Shown here: positions 1-7,897 of the stretch, in pieces | How positions within the stretch are numbered: the first letter of the stretch is position 1 | Layout of the letters: the number at the start of each line of letters is the position of its first letter | DNA from: DATIJJ01 sp964612855 | GTDB lineage: Bacteria > Pseudomonadota > Gammaproteobacteria > DSM-16500 | Length of the DNA: 32,300 bases | NCBI GenBank assembly: GCA_964612855.1 | Contig: CAZTDR010000031.1 | Location: forward strand, 1 to 32,300 | Direction: 5' to 3' | The notes under the pieces: model-generated | The model's database searches: none | What the model was told of the DNA's origin: nothing | What the model saw: the letters and a program-made list of their open reading frames with translations, nothing else | Made by a program: the position numbers and the translations under genes

Positions 1-280
1 GCGCAATTTGAGCTGCAATCGCCATGTTACCTTGCGCATTTTCAAATAAAATTTTGGCTGTTTTGCCTTCTTGATAACCAGCTGCAGCCAGCTCATCCAC
101 AATGCCTTGTCGAACTTTATCCAGTGATGAGTGCGCGACAATTTGCGTGATAGCGATTTTTTTCAAAGAGGATGGTGGAGCTGACTCATTCTTATTTTTT
201 AAAATAAAGAAAACGACCAGTAAACCAATTAAAAGAAGGGGCAGGTATTTGAGAAAATGCTTCTGGATAGAATCAAACAT
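1..280 (-). CDS. ABC transporter substrate-binding protein, N-terminal part (3' end outside window)
   Basis: The reverse strand encodes 93 residues from an ATG at 278-280 and runs off the window. It opens with a short polar stretch and one hydrophobic segment (about residues 12-29, YLPLLLIGLLVVFFILK), then a Lys/Asn/Ser linker, then KKIAITQIVAHSSLDKVRQG and a stretch reading DELAAAGYQEGK..NAQGNM. That order (ITQI.H..LD..RQG, then AGY.EGK, then NAQG.M) is typical of the TrpX-like ABC substrate-binding family (PF04392). These proteins bind small ligands, often amino acids, in the periplasm for an ABC importer. Here the N-terminus looks like an uncleaved membrane anchor rather than a lipoprotein signal, because there is no lipobox Cys. 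An AAGGT ribosome site lies upstream. The permease and ATPase partners would lie outside the window, beyond position 1. Family assignment is from motif pattern only; the ligand is unknown. Confidence 0.72.
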   Translation of the reverse strand, partial: MFDSIQKHFLKYLPLLLIGLLVVFFILKNKNESAPPSSLKKIAITQIVAHSSLDKVRQGIVDELAAAGYQEGKTAKILFENAQGNMAIAAQIA

Positions 281-475
281 GCTGTGACCTTAATATGAGT
301 TTATAAAAAGTAAAAAAACAGACAAACATTAGCTGCGCCAACGCCACCATCTATTTATTACTTTGAGTAAACTAATTGGGGTATTCATGTTTTTTGAAAT
401 CTTCTAAATTTAAATCTTTTTCAGTTTTATCTAACTTTGCTTGGATTGTCAAGCATCCTAAAAAACGCATCGTGA

Positions 476-1693
476 TTAATCAGCCGTATAATTCCAAAAC
501 TTAGGCAAGTAAAAGCAACAAACAACAACACCCAATACGCAAAATACACCGCCTGAAACGACCGAAGCTGTGACACCGAACAATGCGGCAACGAGACCGG
601 CTTCCGTATCACCTAAACGTGGACCGCTTAAATAGCTAATCATTTCAATGCCTGCCATTCGACCACGCAAATGCGTAGGAATTGTTTGGTTCCACATGGT
701 GCTGCGAAAAATCCCGCTCACGGCGTCAAATGCACCGGATAACGCTAAGAAAAATAAAGCGACCCAAAGTTCATGAGCCAAACCAAAAAATAAGATAGAA
801 ATTCCCCATAGCGCAGCTGAAATTGCAATAGCAGCACCGTGTCGTTTAATTTTACTGGACCAACCACTGACAAATGAAATCAAAACAGCACCGACCGCGG
901 GTGCAGCGTAGAGTAATCCTAATGTTTTAGGACCACCATAAGACAATGCAATAGCAGGAAAAAGCGCTGTCGGCATTCCGAAAATCATGGCAATAAAATC
1001 AACTAAATACGTACCGATTAACTCTTGGCGCGAAATTGCATACTGAAATCCTTTGCGAATGGAAGAAAAAGTCGATTCATCTTCGAGATGACGATCCGGT
1101 CGTGGAATGTGTGTCATGAGCATCAATGCGATTAAGGAAATAAAAAAACTCGCAAAATCGACCATAAACGTAGCGAACGCACCATAATGGGCAATAATCA
1201 AGCCCCCTACCGCAGGACCTGCAATCATTCCTAAGCTATATTTGAAAGTTACTAACGCACCGACCGTCGTAAAATCTTTTTTATCCACTAATTGCTGCGT
1301 GATGCTTTCTAACGCGGGACGATGCAATCCATTCACCCCAGACATAATAGCTGCCACGAGAAAAATGGCCCAAATATGAGGCGCAACTAAGGTAGCATTC
1401 CACGCCAACAACAAACTTCCCACCGCCAAAAGAGATTCCGTGATGAATAGCAACATACGCCGATGGTAACGATCAGCAAAGACACCGCCGATCAATGCCG
1501 TAAATAAAAGTGGGATCAGTTGAACAAAACCTAACAAACCAACCATCAGGGTAGAGTGAGTTTCGTAATAAATTTGATAAGGTAAAGCCACACTGGTAAT
1601 CATCGTGCCAATGAATGAAACAAATTGGCCGAGAAAAAGAAATCCAAAATTACGATTACGAAATAAAAGAGAAAAATTTAAAAAATGTTTCAT
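476..1693 (-). CDS. MFS exporter, EntS-like (transmembrane secretion effector family)
   Basis: The 405-residue protein has about twelve hydrophobic segments and begins with a short cytosolic stretch followed by FGFLFLGQFVSFIGTM, typical of the MFS_3/EntS group (enterobactin exporter and relatives). The loop between helices 2 and 3 carries GGVFADRYHRRMLL, the MFS motif A (G..aDr..rr). A second partial motif, LRGRMAG, appears near residue 355. Proteins of this group expel siderophores, drugs or other small molecules by proton antiport across the inner membrane; the substrate cannot be read from sequence. Its ATG overlaps the photolyase stop by four bases (ATGA), so it is translationally coupled to phr and probably last in the cydAB-phr-MFS transcription unit. 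No siderophore synthesis genes are nearby. Length is normal for the family. Confidence 0.85.
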   Translation of the reverse strand: MKHFLNFSLLFRNRNFGFLFLGQFVSFIGTMITSVALPYQIYYETHSTLMVGLLGFVQLIPLLFTALIGGVFADRYHRRMLLFITESLLAVGSLLLAWNATLVAPHIWAIFLVAAIMSGVNGLHRPALESITQQLVDKKDFTTVGALVTFKYSLGMIAGPAVGGLIIAHYGAFATFMVDFASFFISLIALMLMTHIPRPDRHLEDESTFSSIRKGFQYAISRQELIGTYLVDFIAMIFGMPTALFPAIALSYGGPKTLGLLYAAPAVGAVLISFVSGWSSKIKRHGAAIAISAALWGISILFFGLAHELWVALFFLALSGAFDAVSGIFRSTMWNQTIPTHLRGRMAGIEMISYLSGPRLGDTEAGLVAALFGVTASVVSGGVFCVLGVVVCCFYLPKFWNYTAD

Positions 1694-3120
1694 GAAGGCA
1701 TCCGGAGCTTTTTAAAGGCATCAATTGTTTTTTGTCGGGATTGCTTGTAATCAATCACAGGGCGCGGATAACCGGCTGCCTCTGCTAAGGTAGGCTGGTA
1801 CTGGTAAGGATCATGAATGCTATTCTCATCAAATTCAATTAACTCCGGACAATAGTACCGTATAAAATCACCTGATGCATCGAATTTTTGGCTTTGAGCA
1901 ATGGGATTAAAAATACGAAAGTAAGGCACTGCATCGGTTCCCGTCGATGCACTCCATTGCCAACCGCCGTTATTGGAACAAAAATCAAAATCGATTAATT
2001 GATTAGCAAAATAACGCTCACCCAAACGCCAATCCAAAAATAAATTTTTACTTAAAAACATCGCTGTGACCATGCGCAATCGATTATGCATCCAACCCGT
2101 CGTATTCAATTGACGCATAGCGGCATCAACGAAAGGAAATCCCGTTTTACCTTGCTGCCAAGCCGCTAATAAAAATTCATCATAACACCAAGGTAATTTT
2201 TCAGTTTCAAGTTTATAAGCATGGTTCATGCAAACACGTGGCACCGCCAATAAAACATGACGATAAAATTCGCGCCATATCAATTCGGTTAGCCAAGTTA
2301 ATGCACCTTTATTACCTGTGTCAATTTTCTGTTGATTAGCAGCCAATGCAATTAAAAAGCAATTTTTAACGGAAATCATACCCACTGCTAAATAAGGGGA
2401 TAATCGACTGGTTGAATCTAAAAAAGGAAAATCGCGTTCTTGATCATAAACAAAAAGTTTATTTTCAATAAAATTTTTCAAGCGTTGTTGCGCTATTTTT
2501 TCGCCTGATGGCCAGAGAGATAAATTGGCAGTGGGTTCTAACCCTGACAGTTTTTCTGGAGCAGAGTCAACCGCCCTAAGCAGTTGTTTTTGAATTTTAG
2601 GTTTTTTTATTATTTTAATTGTCTTTTGCTGAAATACCTTGATCCATTCGTGTTTGAAGGGTGTGAAGACTTTAAAATAGCCGTCTTGTTGCGTTCTCAC
2701 TTCAGTCGCAGATAAAATTAATTGATCCGTAAAACGATAAACAGATTTATTCTTTTTTTGAAAATAATGTTCAACTGCTAAATCACGCCTGGATTCGTTG
2801 ATTTCTAATTCATTATTAAAAAATAATCTTTCTATCAAAAATTCATCGGCCAACTCGTGTAAGAGAGCGGGAATTTGGGAGGTTTTTTCTACTTTTTTAA
2901 TAACCAGCGAAATATTAAGTGTGGCTAGATTTTTTTGAAGCAGATGTAAGCCGTTTAAAATAAATTGAATCTGATTGGGTGAGGTAAAATGCTGGCGCCA
3001 CATAGCTAAATCAATTACATAAACAGCAATGATGCCATCCGAACAATTTTCACTCGCGTGAAATAAAGCAGGATTATCCATGATACGCAAATCTTTTTTA
3101 AACCAGACTAAACCGCGCAT
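1690..3120 (-). CDS. phrB: Deoxyribodipyrimidine photolyase (class I CPD photolyase)
   Basis: This 476-residue flavoprotein should split cyclobutane pyrimidine dimers using blue light. The N-terminal antenna domain starts MRGLVWFKKDLRIMDNPAL. The FAD-binding C-terminal half contains TSRLSPYLAVG (about 237-247), WREFYRH (282-288), the stretch from KTGFPFVDAAMRQLN to TGWMHNRLRM (325-350), and NGGWQWSASTGTDAVPYFR (384-402). By alignment with the E. coli enzyme from memory, the electron-transfer Trp triad (306/359/382) falls at W311, W364 and W387, with a constant offset of five. The FAD-contacting Asn (E. coli N378) falls at N383. All key residues are therefore intact. It starts two bases after the cydB stop and overlaps the next gene by four bases, so it is likely translated from the cydB message. 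Some paralogues are cryptochromes, but this residue set fits a true CPD photolyase. Confidence 0.95.
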   Translation of the reverse strand: MRGLVWFKKDLRIMDNPALFHASENCSDGIIAVYVIDLAMWRQHFTSPNQIQFILNGLHLLQKNLATLNISLVIKKVEKTSQIPALLHELADEFLIERLFFNNELEINESRRDLAVEHYFQKKNKSVYRFTDQLILSATEVRTQQDGYFKVFTPFKHEWIKVFQQKTIKIIKKPKIQKQLLRAVDSAPEKLSGLEPTANLSLWPSGEKIAQQRLKNFIENKLFVYDQERDFPFLDSTSRLSPYLAVGMISVKNCFLIALAANQQKIDTGNKGALTWLTELIWREFYRHVLLAVPRVCMNHAYKLETEKLPWCYDEFLLAAWQQGKTGFPFVDAAMRQLNTTGWMHNRLRMVTAMFLSKNLFLDWRLGERYFANQLIDFDFCSNNGGWQWSASTGTDAVPYFRIFNPIAQSQKFDASGDFIRYYCPELIEFDENSIHDPYQYQPTLAEAAGYPRPVIDYKQSRQKTIDAFKKLRMPS

Positions 3121-3122
3121 CG

Positions 3123-4121
3123 TTATTTATAACCAATGACTTCGGTTATTTTGCCGCGAAAAATATAATAAGAATATAAAGTATAAGCCAATAACACAGG
3201 CAGTAAAATTAGGGCACCCACTAACATAAATTGCAACGTTGTGTCAGGCGCTGCCGCATCCCATACTGTTAATACGCGTGGAATTAAATAGGGCCATGTG
3301 CTGATACCCACTCCTGTGTAACTGCAAAGGAATATGCCTAAACACAACCAAAATAATAAATATTCGCGTTTTTTATAGAGACAATAAAAGCAATAAAGAA
3401 TAAGACAACCCGTTGCAAAAGGTAACATAGCAAGGTTATAAATATAATGAGGATTGAACCAAATATCTCGAATAGTCTCATCAATAAAAGGCGTCCATAA
3501 GCTAATGGCAAACAAGAAAAGTGAGACCGCTGTTAAACAAATGTAAGCTACTTTATACATTCTTGCTTGTAACGCTCCGCTGGTTTTTGCAATAACCCAG
3601 GTAGATGCCAATAGAGCATAGCCAAATAATAATGCCATACCACAGACGATGTTAAATAAAGAAAACAGGTTGAACGATAAGACGGTGTGTCCTGGAATAA
3701 AGTGGTATCCTTTGACAAAAGTCCCTAACACAAGACCTTGGCAGAATGTCGCAATAGCAGAACTGCAGAAAAATAATCCATCCCAAAAACGAAGCGCGCG
3801 CGTCGCTTTGAGACGAAATTCAAATGTAATGCCTCTAAATAATAAAGCTAACACCATAAGAAAAATGGGTAAATATAATGTCGGGAGTATTAAGCTGAAG
3901 GCGAGTGGAAAAGCACCATACAGTGTAGCACCACCTAATACTAACCAGGTTTGGTTTCCATCCCAGACGGGTAAAATCGTGCTGATCATCACACTGCGAT
4001 CGTGCTGCTCTTTAAAAAACGGAAACAAAATGCCGACGCCTAAATCAAATCCGTCTAATAAGACATACATGAAAATACAGAAACCAATAATGAGATACCA
4101 AGCAGTTGAAAGTAGTTCCAT
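3123..4121 (-). CDS. cydB: Cytochrome bd-type quinol oxidase subunit II (CIO-like)
   Basis: The 332-residue, multi-spanning membrane protein carries the diagnostic subunit II stretch LPVWDGNQTWLVLGGATLYG (about 50-69) right after GVGILFPFF in the first helix region. It pairs with CydA to reduce oxygen to water from quinol in the inner membrane. The length (332) is close to CioB of cyanide-insensitive oxidases and shorter than E. coli CydB (379). An AAGGAA ribosome site lies about six bases before the ATG. It is separated from cydA by 164 bases that hold a tandem 20-bp repeat and a palindrome (4143-4261). The stop is only two bases from the phr start. No CydX-like small ORF is evident after cydB. 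Confidence 0.95.
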   Translation of the reverse strand: MELLSTAWYLIIGFCIFMYVLLDGFDLGVGILFPFFKEQHDRSVMISTILPVWDGNQTWLVLGGATLYGAFPLAFSLILPTLYLPIFLMVLALLFRGITFEFRLKATRALRFWDGLFFCSSAIATFCQGLVLGTFVKGYHFIPGHTVLSFNLFSLFNIVCGMALLFGYALLASTWVIAKTSGALQARMYKVAYICLTAVSLFLFAISLWTPFIDETIRDIWFNPHYIYNLAMLPFATGCLILYCFYCLYKKREYLLFWLCLGIFLCSYTGVGISTWPYLIPRVLTVWDAAAPDTTLQFMLVGALILLPVLLAYTLYSYYIFRGKITEVIGYK

Positions 4122-4142
4122 TATAATTCCTTAATTTAATAA

Positions 4143-4202
4143 CCACCGTCATCCTCGAACAGCCACCGTCATCCCCGAGCACCCACAGTCATCCCCGAAT
4201 GC
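4143..4202. repeat. Three tandem 20-bp units grown from the GTCATCCCCG repeat
   Basis: Units 4143-4162, 4163-4182 and 4183-4202 align base for base. Each starts CCAC(C/A)GTCATCC(T/C)CGA and then differs only in its last 3-4 bases. The third unit runs straight into the palindrome at 4188-4261. This looks like slippage or duplication of the left edge of that element. It lies between cydA and cydB. Confidence 0.85.
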
Positions 4203-4261
4203 TTTTATCGGGGATCTGTACACTAACGAGAAGATCCCCGATAAAAGCATTTGGCAATGAC
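4188..4261. repeat. GTCATCCCCG palindromic element, long form (cydA-cydB gap)
   Basis: The element opens GTCATCCCCGAATGCTTTTA and closes with the imperfect complement ending TTTGGCAATGAC. Two complementary inner arms, ATCGGGGATCT and AGATCCCCGAT, flank a 14-base centre. It can fold as one long stem or two adjacent hairpins. The same family is at 5679, 24550, 27665 and 28649. On the transcript from cydA it could attenuate read-through into cydB or stabilise mRNA ends; this is inference. Confidence 0.9.
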
Positions 4262-4285
4262 AACTAAAGCGAGAACAGTTAGACG

Positions 4286-5653
4286 CTATTTCTTACCTAT
4301 TTCCGGCGACATATAAAAAAATGTTTCGTCTAATTTCGACACGGTTGCTTCCGGCCCAATCTTAATCATTTTGAAAAAGTAATGAAAATAAAAGAATCCA
4401 AAAATAACGCCATATACCAAAATAATCACCAGTAACGATGTCAGCACTTCGGATAATGTCACGGGTGAATGCGCTGCAATGGTTTTAATGTAATTATAAA
4501 CAATCCAGGGTTGTCTGCCGAATTCTGCTGTAAACCATCCGGCAATAATACTGATAAAACCAATGGGTGCAGATAAAATACATAGTTTTAAAAACCATTT
4601 CGTTTCAAACAACGTTTTTTTCATTCGCAGAAATAATCCGATAGTGGCTATTAATAACATCAATAAACCCAGTCCCACCATCACCCTAAAACTCCAAAAG
4701 ACGACCGCAACATTGGGCTGCTCAGTGATAGAAACGGATTTTAAACCCAGTAACTCACCATCCCAATGGTGGGTATTTAACAGCGCCGCCACTTTAGGAA
4801 TGCTAATGGCATATTCATTTTTCTGTGCTGCTTGATTAGGCCAAGCAAATAACACTAAAGGAGCGCCTTTTTGGGTATCCCACACGCCTTCCATCGCCGC
4901 CGTTTTTAAAGGTTGATACTCGTGGACTTTCACTCCCACGGCATCTCCTACGCCAATTTGAAGCGGCATGACGAATAATAATGTCCACATGGCAGCTGAA
5001 AAACAGGTACGCGCAAACGGTGTATGTTGTTTTTTCAATAGATAATGCGCAGAAATTGCAGCGATCACTAAAATAGATGCGGAATACGTTGCCAGCATCA
5101 TGTGAAAATAGCGGGGTAAAAAAACGGGGTTAAAAATAACATCTATCCATTTTTTCACCGCAAATGTCCCATGATCGAACGTCACACCCGCGGGGGATTG
5201 CATCCAGGAATTAGCCGACATAATCCAAAAAGCCGATAGTGTCACACCCATTAAGGTTAATAATGTCGCTATATAATGTAATCGAGGGCTCACGCGATTC
5301 CAGCCAAAAAACATCACGCCTAAAAAACCGGCTTCGATAAAAAAAGCAGTTAACACTTCATACGTGAATAATACACCGAGCACATTCCCTACCGTACGCG
5401 TAAAACCCGACCAATTTGTCCCTAATTGAAATTCCATCACTATCCCTGACACAATTCCCATACCAAATGTCAGCGCTAAGACTTTTGTCCAAAATTTGCA
5501 AATAGCTAAGTAATGCGGATTACGTGTTTTCATCCAGAGAGTTTCGATAATGGCAATGAAGGTGACAAGGCCAATGCTGAAGGCGGGGAATAAAATATGA
5601 AAACTAATAGTAAAACCAAATTGGATGCGGGAAAGAATTTCTAGTGACAACAT
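4286..5653 (-). CDS. cydA: Cytochrome bd-type quinol oxidase subunit I (cyanide-insensitive type)
   Basis: The start is taken at 5653 (MLSLEILSRIQF), preceded by a GAGG site. An upstream in-frame ATG at 5713 lies inside a repeat and would add 20 unrelated residues. With this start the protein is 455 residues, and the haem b595 ligand H19 and the acidic pair E99 and E107 match E. coli numbering exactly. The second haem ligand His is probably H184 and the Met ligand M325. The quinol-loop residues K250 and E255 match E. coli K252 and E257, but the loop that follows is roughly 65-70 residues shorter than in E. coli, as in CioA-type oxidases. The GRQPWIVY motif (379-386) is also typical. It forms the quinol oxidase with CydB in the inner membrane and gives high-affinity, cyanide-tolerant oxygen reduction. 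The symbol cioA would be equally suitable. Confidence 0.94.
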   Translation of the reverse strand: MLSLEILSRIQFGFTISFHILFPAFSIGLVTFIAIIETLWMKTRNPHYLAICKFWTKVLALTFGMGIVSGIVMEFQLGTNWSGFTRTVGNVLGVLFTYEVLTAFFIEAGFLGVMFFGWNRVSPRLHYIATLLTLMGVTLSAFWIMSANSWMQSPAGVTFDHGTFAVKKWIDVIFNPVFLPRYFHMMLATYSASILVIAAISAHYLLKKQHTPFARTCFSAAMWTLLFVMPLQIGVGDAVGVKVHEYQPLKTAAMEGVWDTQKGAPLVLFAWPNQAAQKNEYAISIPKVAALLNTHHWDGELLGLKSVSITEQPNVAVVFWSFRVMVGLGLLMLLIATIGLFLRMKKTLFETKWFLKLCILSAPIGFISIIAGWFTAEFGRQPWIVYNYIKTIAAHSPVTLSEVLTSLLVIILVYGVIFGFFYFHYFFKMIKIGPEATVSKLDETFFYMSPEIGKK

Positions 5654-5678
5654 AGAGTGCCTCGTTTTTTTAAATTCT

Positions 5679-5750
5679 GTCATCCCCGAATGTCTTATTG
5701 GGGATATTTCCATCAGTAAACAGATCCCGACAGAAGCATTCGGGGATGAC
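5679..5750. repeat. GTCATCCCCG palindromic element, long form (upstream of cydA)
   Basis: The left end is GTCATCCCCGAATGTCTTAT and the right end is the complementary AAGCATTCGGGGATGAC, with inner GGGGATAT and AGATCCCG arms. It sits between the DUF378 gene and cydA, ending 26 bases before the cydA ATG on the coding side. It could therefore lie in the cydA leader or act as a separator between the two transcripts. Confidence 0.88.
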
Positions 5751-5763
5751 GCGGAGGCGTCGC

Positions 5764-5973
5764 CTACTCAAAAGAATCGCGTTTTTTTATCGTCAAATAA
5801 ATTAAATAACCTGCACTAATACCCACCAGCATAAAAGCCAATCGTCCCATGAATTTGGTGCCGAGTATGACTTCCAACAAGTTAAAACCGAACAGGCCAT
5901 ATAAGCCGTTATTAATGCCACCAATAATAACAAAAACCCAAGCTATCTGTCCTGCAAAGCCTAAATTTTTCAT
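5764..5973 (-). CDS. Small DUF378-family membrane protein
   Basis: The 69-residue protein has two predicted membrane helices (about 6-26 and 42-62) and the motif GGINNGLYGLFGFNLLE, characteristic of DUF378 (YuzA-like) proteins. The start at 5973 is chosen because a longer open frame upstream has no family similarity and overlaps the neighbouring gene, while AGGAT sits about eight bases before this ATG. The C-terminus is basic (KKRDSFE). The function of the family is unknown. It lies 25 bases after the AnkH-like gene in the same direction and could be co-transcribed with it. Confidence 0.8.
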   Translation of the reverse strand: MKNLGFAGQIAWVFVIIGGINNGLYGLFGFNLLEVILGTKFMGRLAFMLVGISAGYLIYLTIKKRDSFE

Positions 5974-5998
5974 GTGAGATCCTATCCTTAAATACGGG

Positions 5999-7387
5999 TT
6001 ACACATTGTAGCCGTTATTGCGTAACAATCGCAAAAAATTTTGGCCTTCTTCGCTATAATCTTCATAACAATACGTTTGAACATAATTTCGGATAATGGG
6101 TTCATATTCCGGTAACACCAGCGCACGCAAGATGGTTTCCGCACGCTCTTGATCAAGAGGGGACACGCCACCGCAACTTTGAAAAAGGACGGCCGCCAAA
6201 ATTTCTGCTTTGCATGCTTTACGAATGCTATCAGCTTGCTGAAGGCTCTGAATACAAAATTGTAATGCGCGATCTTTGTTCCACTCACGCCATTGCTTAA
6301 AAAAACTTAACGCTAAATTTTTATAATGCAGAGTATTCGTTTCAAAATCGTCATTCTTGCTAAAAAATAAAAAAAACAATACGGGAATACAAGCTTCCAC
6401 ATTAGCCCATGAGCAATTGCCGCTGATCTGAGCGGGTACTTTTAATTCGGTCAACGGTTGTAATTGTAAGTAATCCGGCAAATCGACATTGATAAAATAA
6501 TCGGATTGTTTTTCATAAATCAATTCGCTAATAAACTGCGATGTTAATAAATCGGGACGATTGACTTGGTAAAAAGTAATAGTATCTACGTGACGACTTT
6601 CTTCTCGACGATCACATTTTACTAAAATATTGCCTAATTTAACGAACGTGATGGCATGGCCTTCATAACCAATTGGAATAATTAAAGGCTCTTTGGTGAT
6701 TAACGCTTCAATATGTTGTTGATGGGATTGCCATTGGATTTGATATTGTTGATACTTGATTAATTGCGCCGCACGAAAAACGGCTTCAATGACTAATTCA
6801 AATAATGTTAAATAACGACGCAATTGTCGGCCCGCATAATGGTTTTTAAATTGTTCTAACGAATCCGCTATCAAGGCCAAACTGACTTCTAAATAAAATC
6901 CTTCAAAATCAACTTCGACAAAATTATTTTTAGGATCAACAATATTTACCGTGCCCACCAATTCATACATATGGCCTAATAATTTCGCATTAATATAATC
7001 CTGTGCGAATAAGAGATCAGCCCCATATTGCAACAATAATTTTTTTAATGCATTTTGTTGGCGCAAAAGCGGCATCACCAGAACGGGTTGCCCTGATGAG
7101 TTGTATGCGTTAGCATTAGCACCTTTTTCCAATAGCAATTGGGCTAAGACGACATTATTATTTTCCGCTGCCCAATGTAATGCCGTGCCGCCTAACATAT
7201 CCACTTGGTTAGGATGAGCGCCATAACTTAAGAGTAATTGTGCGATCTCTAAATGATTGCCAATAGCCGCTTCAATTAACGGCGTAAAGCCATACTCATC
7301 AATCTCATTCACAGATTGACCGTACTGCAGCAAGGTTTTTACTGCATCCAGTTGGTTATCTAAAATTGCATCCGCCAGTGATGGCAT
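5999..7387 (-). CDS. Ankyrin-repeat protein with cysteine-protease-like domain, AnkH/LegA3-like
   Basis: The start at 7387 (MPSLADAILD) has a TGGAG site about ten bases upstream; the in-frame ATG at 7447 lies inside a palindromic repeat and is rejected. The 462-residue protein has three to four ankyrin repeats (about 1-125; GFTPLIEAAIGNHLEIAQLL and GTALHWAAENNNVVLAQLLL are the clearest). A middle domain contains GHAITFVK (H244) and KCDRR (D259), then Q320 and SGNCSWANVEA (C325). A helical C-terminal part follows. Order and motifs resemble the conserved Legionella effector AnkH (LegA3), which has ankyrin repeats followed by a cysteine-protease-like domain and is translocated by Dot/Icm into host cells. 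I infer the same role here. Notably His and Asp precede Gln and Cys, the reverse of papain order. It might be a related but distinct ankyrin protease-like protein. Confidence 0.75.
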   Translation of the reverse strand: MPSLADAILDNQLDAVKTLLQYGQSVNEIDEYGFTPLIEAAIGNHLEIAQLLLSYGAHPNQVDMLGGTALHWAAENNNVVLAQLLLEKGANANAYNSSGQPVLVMPLLRQQNALKKLLLQYGADLLFAQDYINAKLLGHMYELVGTVNIVDPKNNFVEVDFEGFYLEVSLALIADSLEQFKNHYAGRQLRRYLTLFELVIEAVFRAAQLIKYQQYQIQWQSHQQHIEALITKEPLIIPIGYEGHAITFVKLGNILVKCDRREESRHVDTITFYQVNRPDLLTSQFISELIYEKQSDYFINVDLPDYLQLQPLTELKVPAQISGNCSWANVEACIPVLFFLFFSKNDDFETNTLHYKNLALSFFKQWREWNKDRALQFCIQSLQQADSIRKACKAEILAAVLFQSCGGVSPLDQERAETILRALVLPEYEPIIRNYVQTYCYEDYSEEGQNFLRLLRNNGYNV

Positions 7388-7428
7388 GCTTGGCTCCAGA
7401 ACCGTATGGGTGATACCACATTTTAATC

Positions 7429-7611
7429 TATACCCATTACACCTCAAGATGCGAAGTTTAACAATTTAGATTGCAAGAAATTGGAGTGATTTAAAAGTGA
7501 AAAACCAGAGCAATACTTGCAGTATTGCGAGGATTTTTCAGTTTTAAATCGCTTCAAGTTCGCCGCAAGATAAGGTTGTTAAACTTCGCATCTTGAGGTG
7601 TAATGGGTATA
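7429..7611. repeat. Long inverted-repeat element 1 (about 183 bp, MITE-like)
   Basis: The outer arms are near-perfect complements over about 36 bases: the left begins TATACCCATTACACCTCAAG and continues ATGCGAAGTTTAACAA, and the right is its reverse complement. The arms continue inward imperfectly (AGTGATTTAAAA and TTTTAAATCGCTT) to a central palindrome, GCAATACTTGCAGTATTGC. There is no coding capacity. It resembles a non-autonomous transposable element or a large fold-back repeat. Confidence 0.88.
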
Positions 7612-7792
7612 TACTCGCCGCACTTGAGATCACGGGTTTTAAAACATCATCTTACAGCGATCTTGCCATTCAATTTCAACAAAAAATGCTCGAAATAGCG
7701 AGCTATTCCTCCGCTTTTTCATTGAAATTGAATGACAATATCTTGCAATCTGATATTTTAAAACCCGCGATCTCAAGTGCGGCGAGTATATG
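7609..7792. repeat. Long inverted-repeat element 2 (about 184 bp), abutting element 1
   Basis: The left arm starts ATATACTCGCCGCACTTGAG and continues ATCACGGGTTTTAAAA; the right arm is its near-complement ending CTCAAGTGCGGCGAGTATAT. Inner arms CATTCAATTTCAA and TTGAAATTGAATG flank a centre with the palindrome AATAGCGAGCTATT. It overlaps element 1 by three bases (ATA). Arms and centre differ in sequence from element 1, but the size and design are the same. Confidence 0.88.
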
Positions 7793-7799
7793 CCTTAAT

Positions 7800-7897
7800 G
7801 TAGGGTGGATTAGACGCGTTTTTTGCGTCGTAATCCACCTTTTCAGCAATTAAATTTGGTGGATTACGACGCAAAAAGCGCGTCTAATCCACCCTAC
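7800..7897. repeat. GTAG-headed REP-like inverted pair, GGTGGATTA family
   Basis: It starts GTAGGGTGGATTAG and ends with the complement CTAATCCACCCTAC. Each half is itself a hairpin (GGTGGATTA...TAATCCACC around GACGC...GCGTC). Related copies are at 18570, 21949 and 32260. A 5' GTAG followed by a palindrome, arranged as inverted pairs, is the classic layout of REP sequences moved by REP-associated tyrosine transposases. No such transposase is in this window. Confidence 0.9.

Noticed and set aside
372..470. Minus-strand 32-codon frame just after the MFS exporter
   Set aside because: No clear ribosome site and no recognisable family; composition is that of AT-rich intergenic DNA.
3649..4134. 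161-codon plus-strand frame opposite cydB
   Set aside because: Antisense to a strongly conserved gene; no ribosome site or family match.
4143..4202. Possible CRISPR-like array
   Set aside because: Only three 20-base units with no spacers of regular length, continuous with a palindromic repeat, and no cas genes.
5654..5713. Longer N-terminus for CydA (start at 5713)
   Set aside because: The added 20 residues are encoded by the GTCATCCCCG repeat, and the shorter start places H19, E99 and E107 exactly as in E. coli CydA.
7388..7447. Upstream ATG at 7447 for the AnkH-like protein
   Set aside because: It lies in the inverted-repeat arm; the ATG at 7387 has a good ribosome site and begins the ankyrin-type helix.
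7593..7853. Plus-strand frame across the palindromes
   Set aside because: It is made entirely of inverted-repeat sequence; the first residues mirror the false upstream extension of the AnkH-like gene on the other strand.
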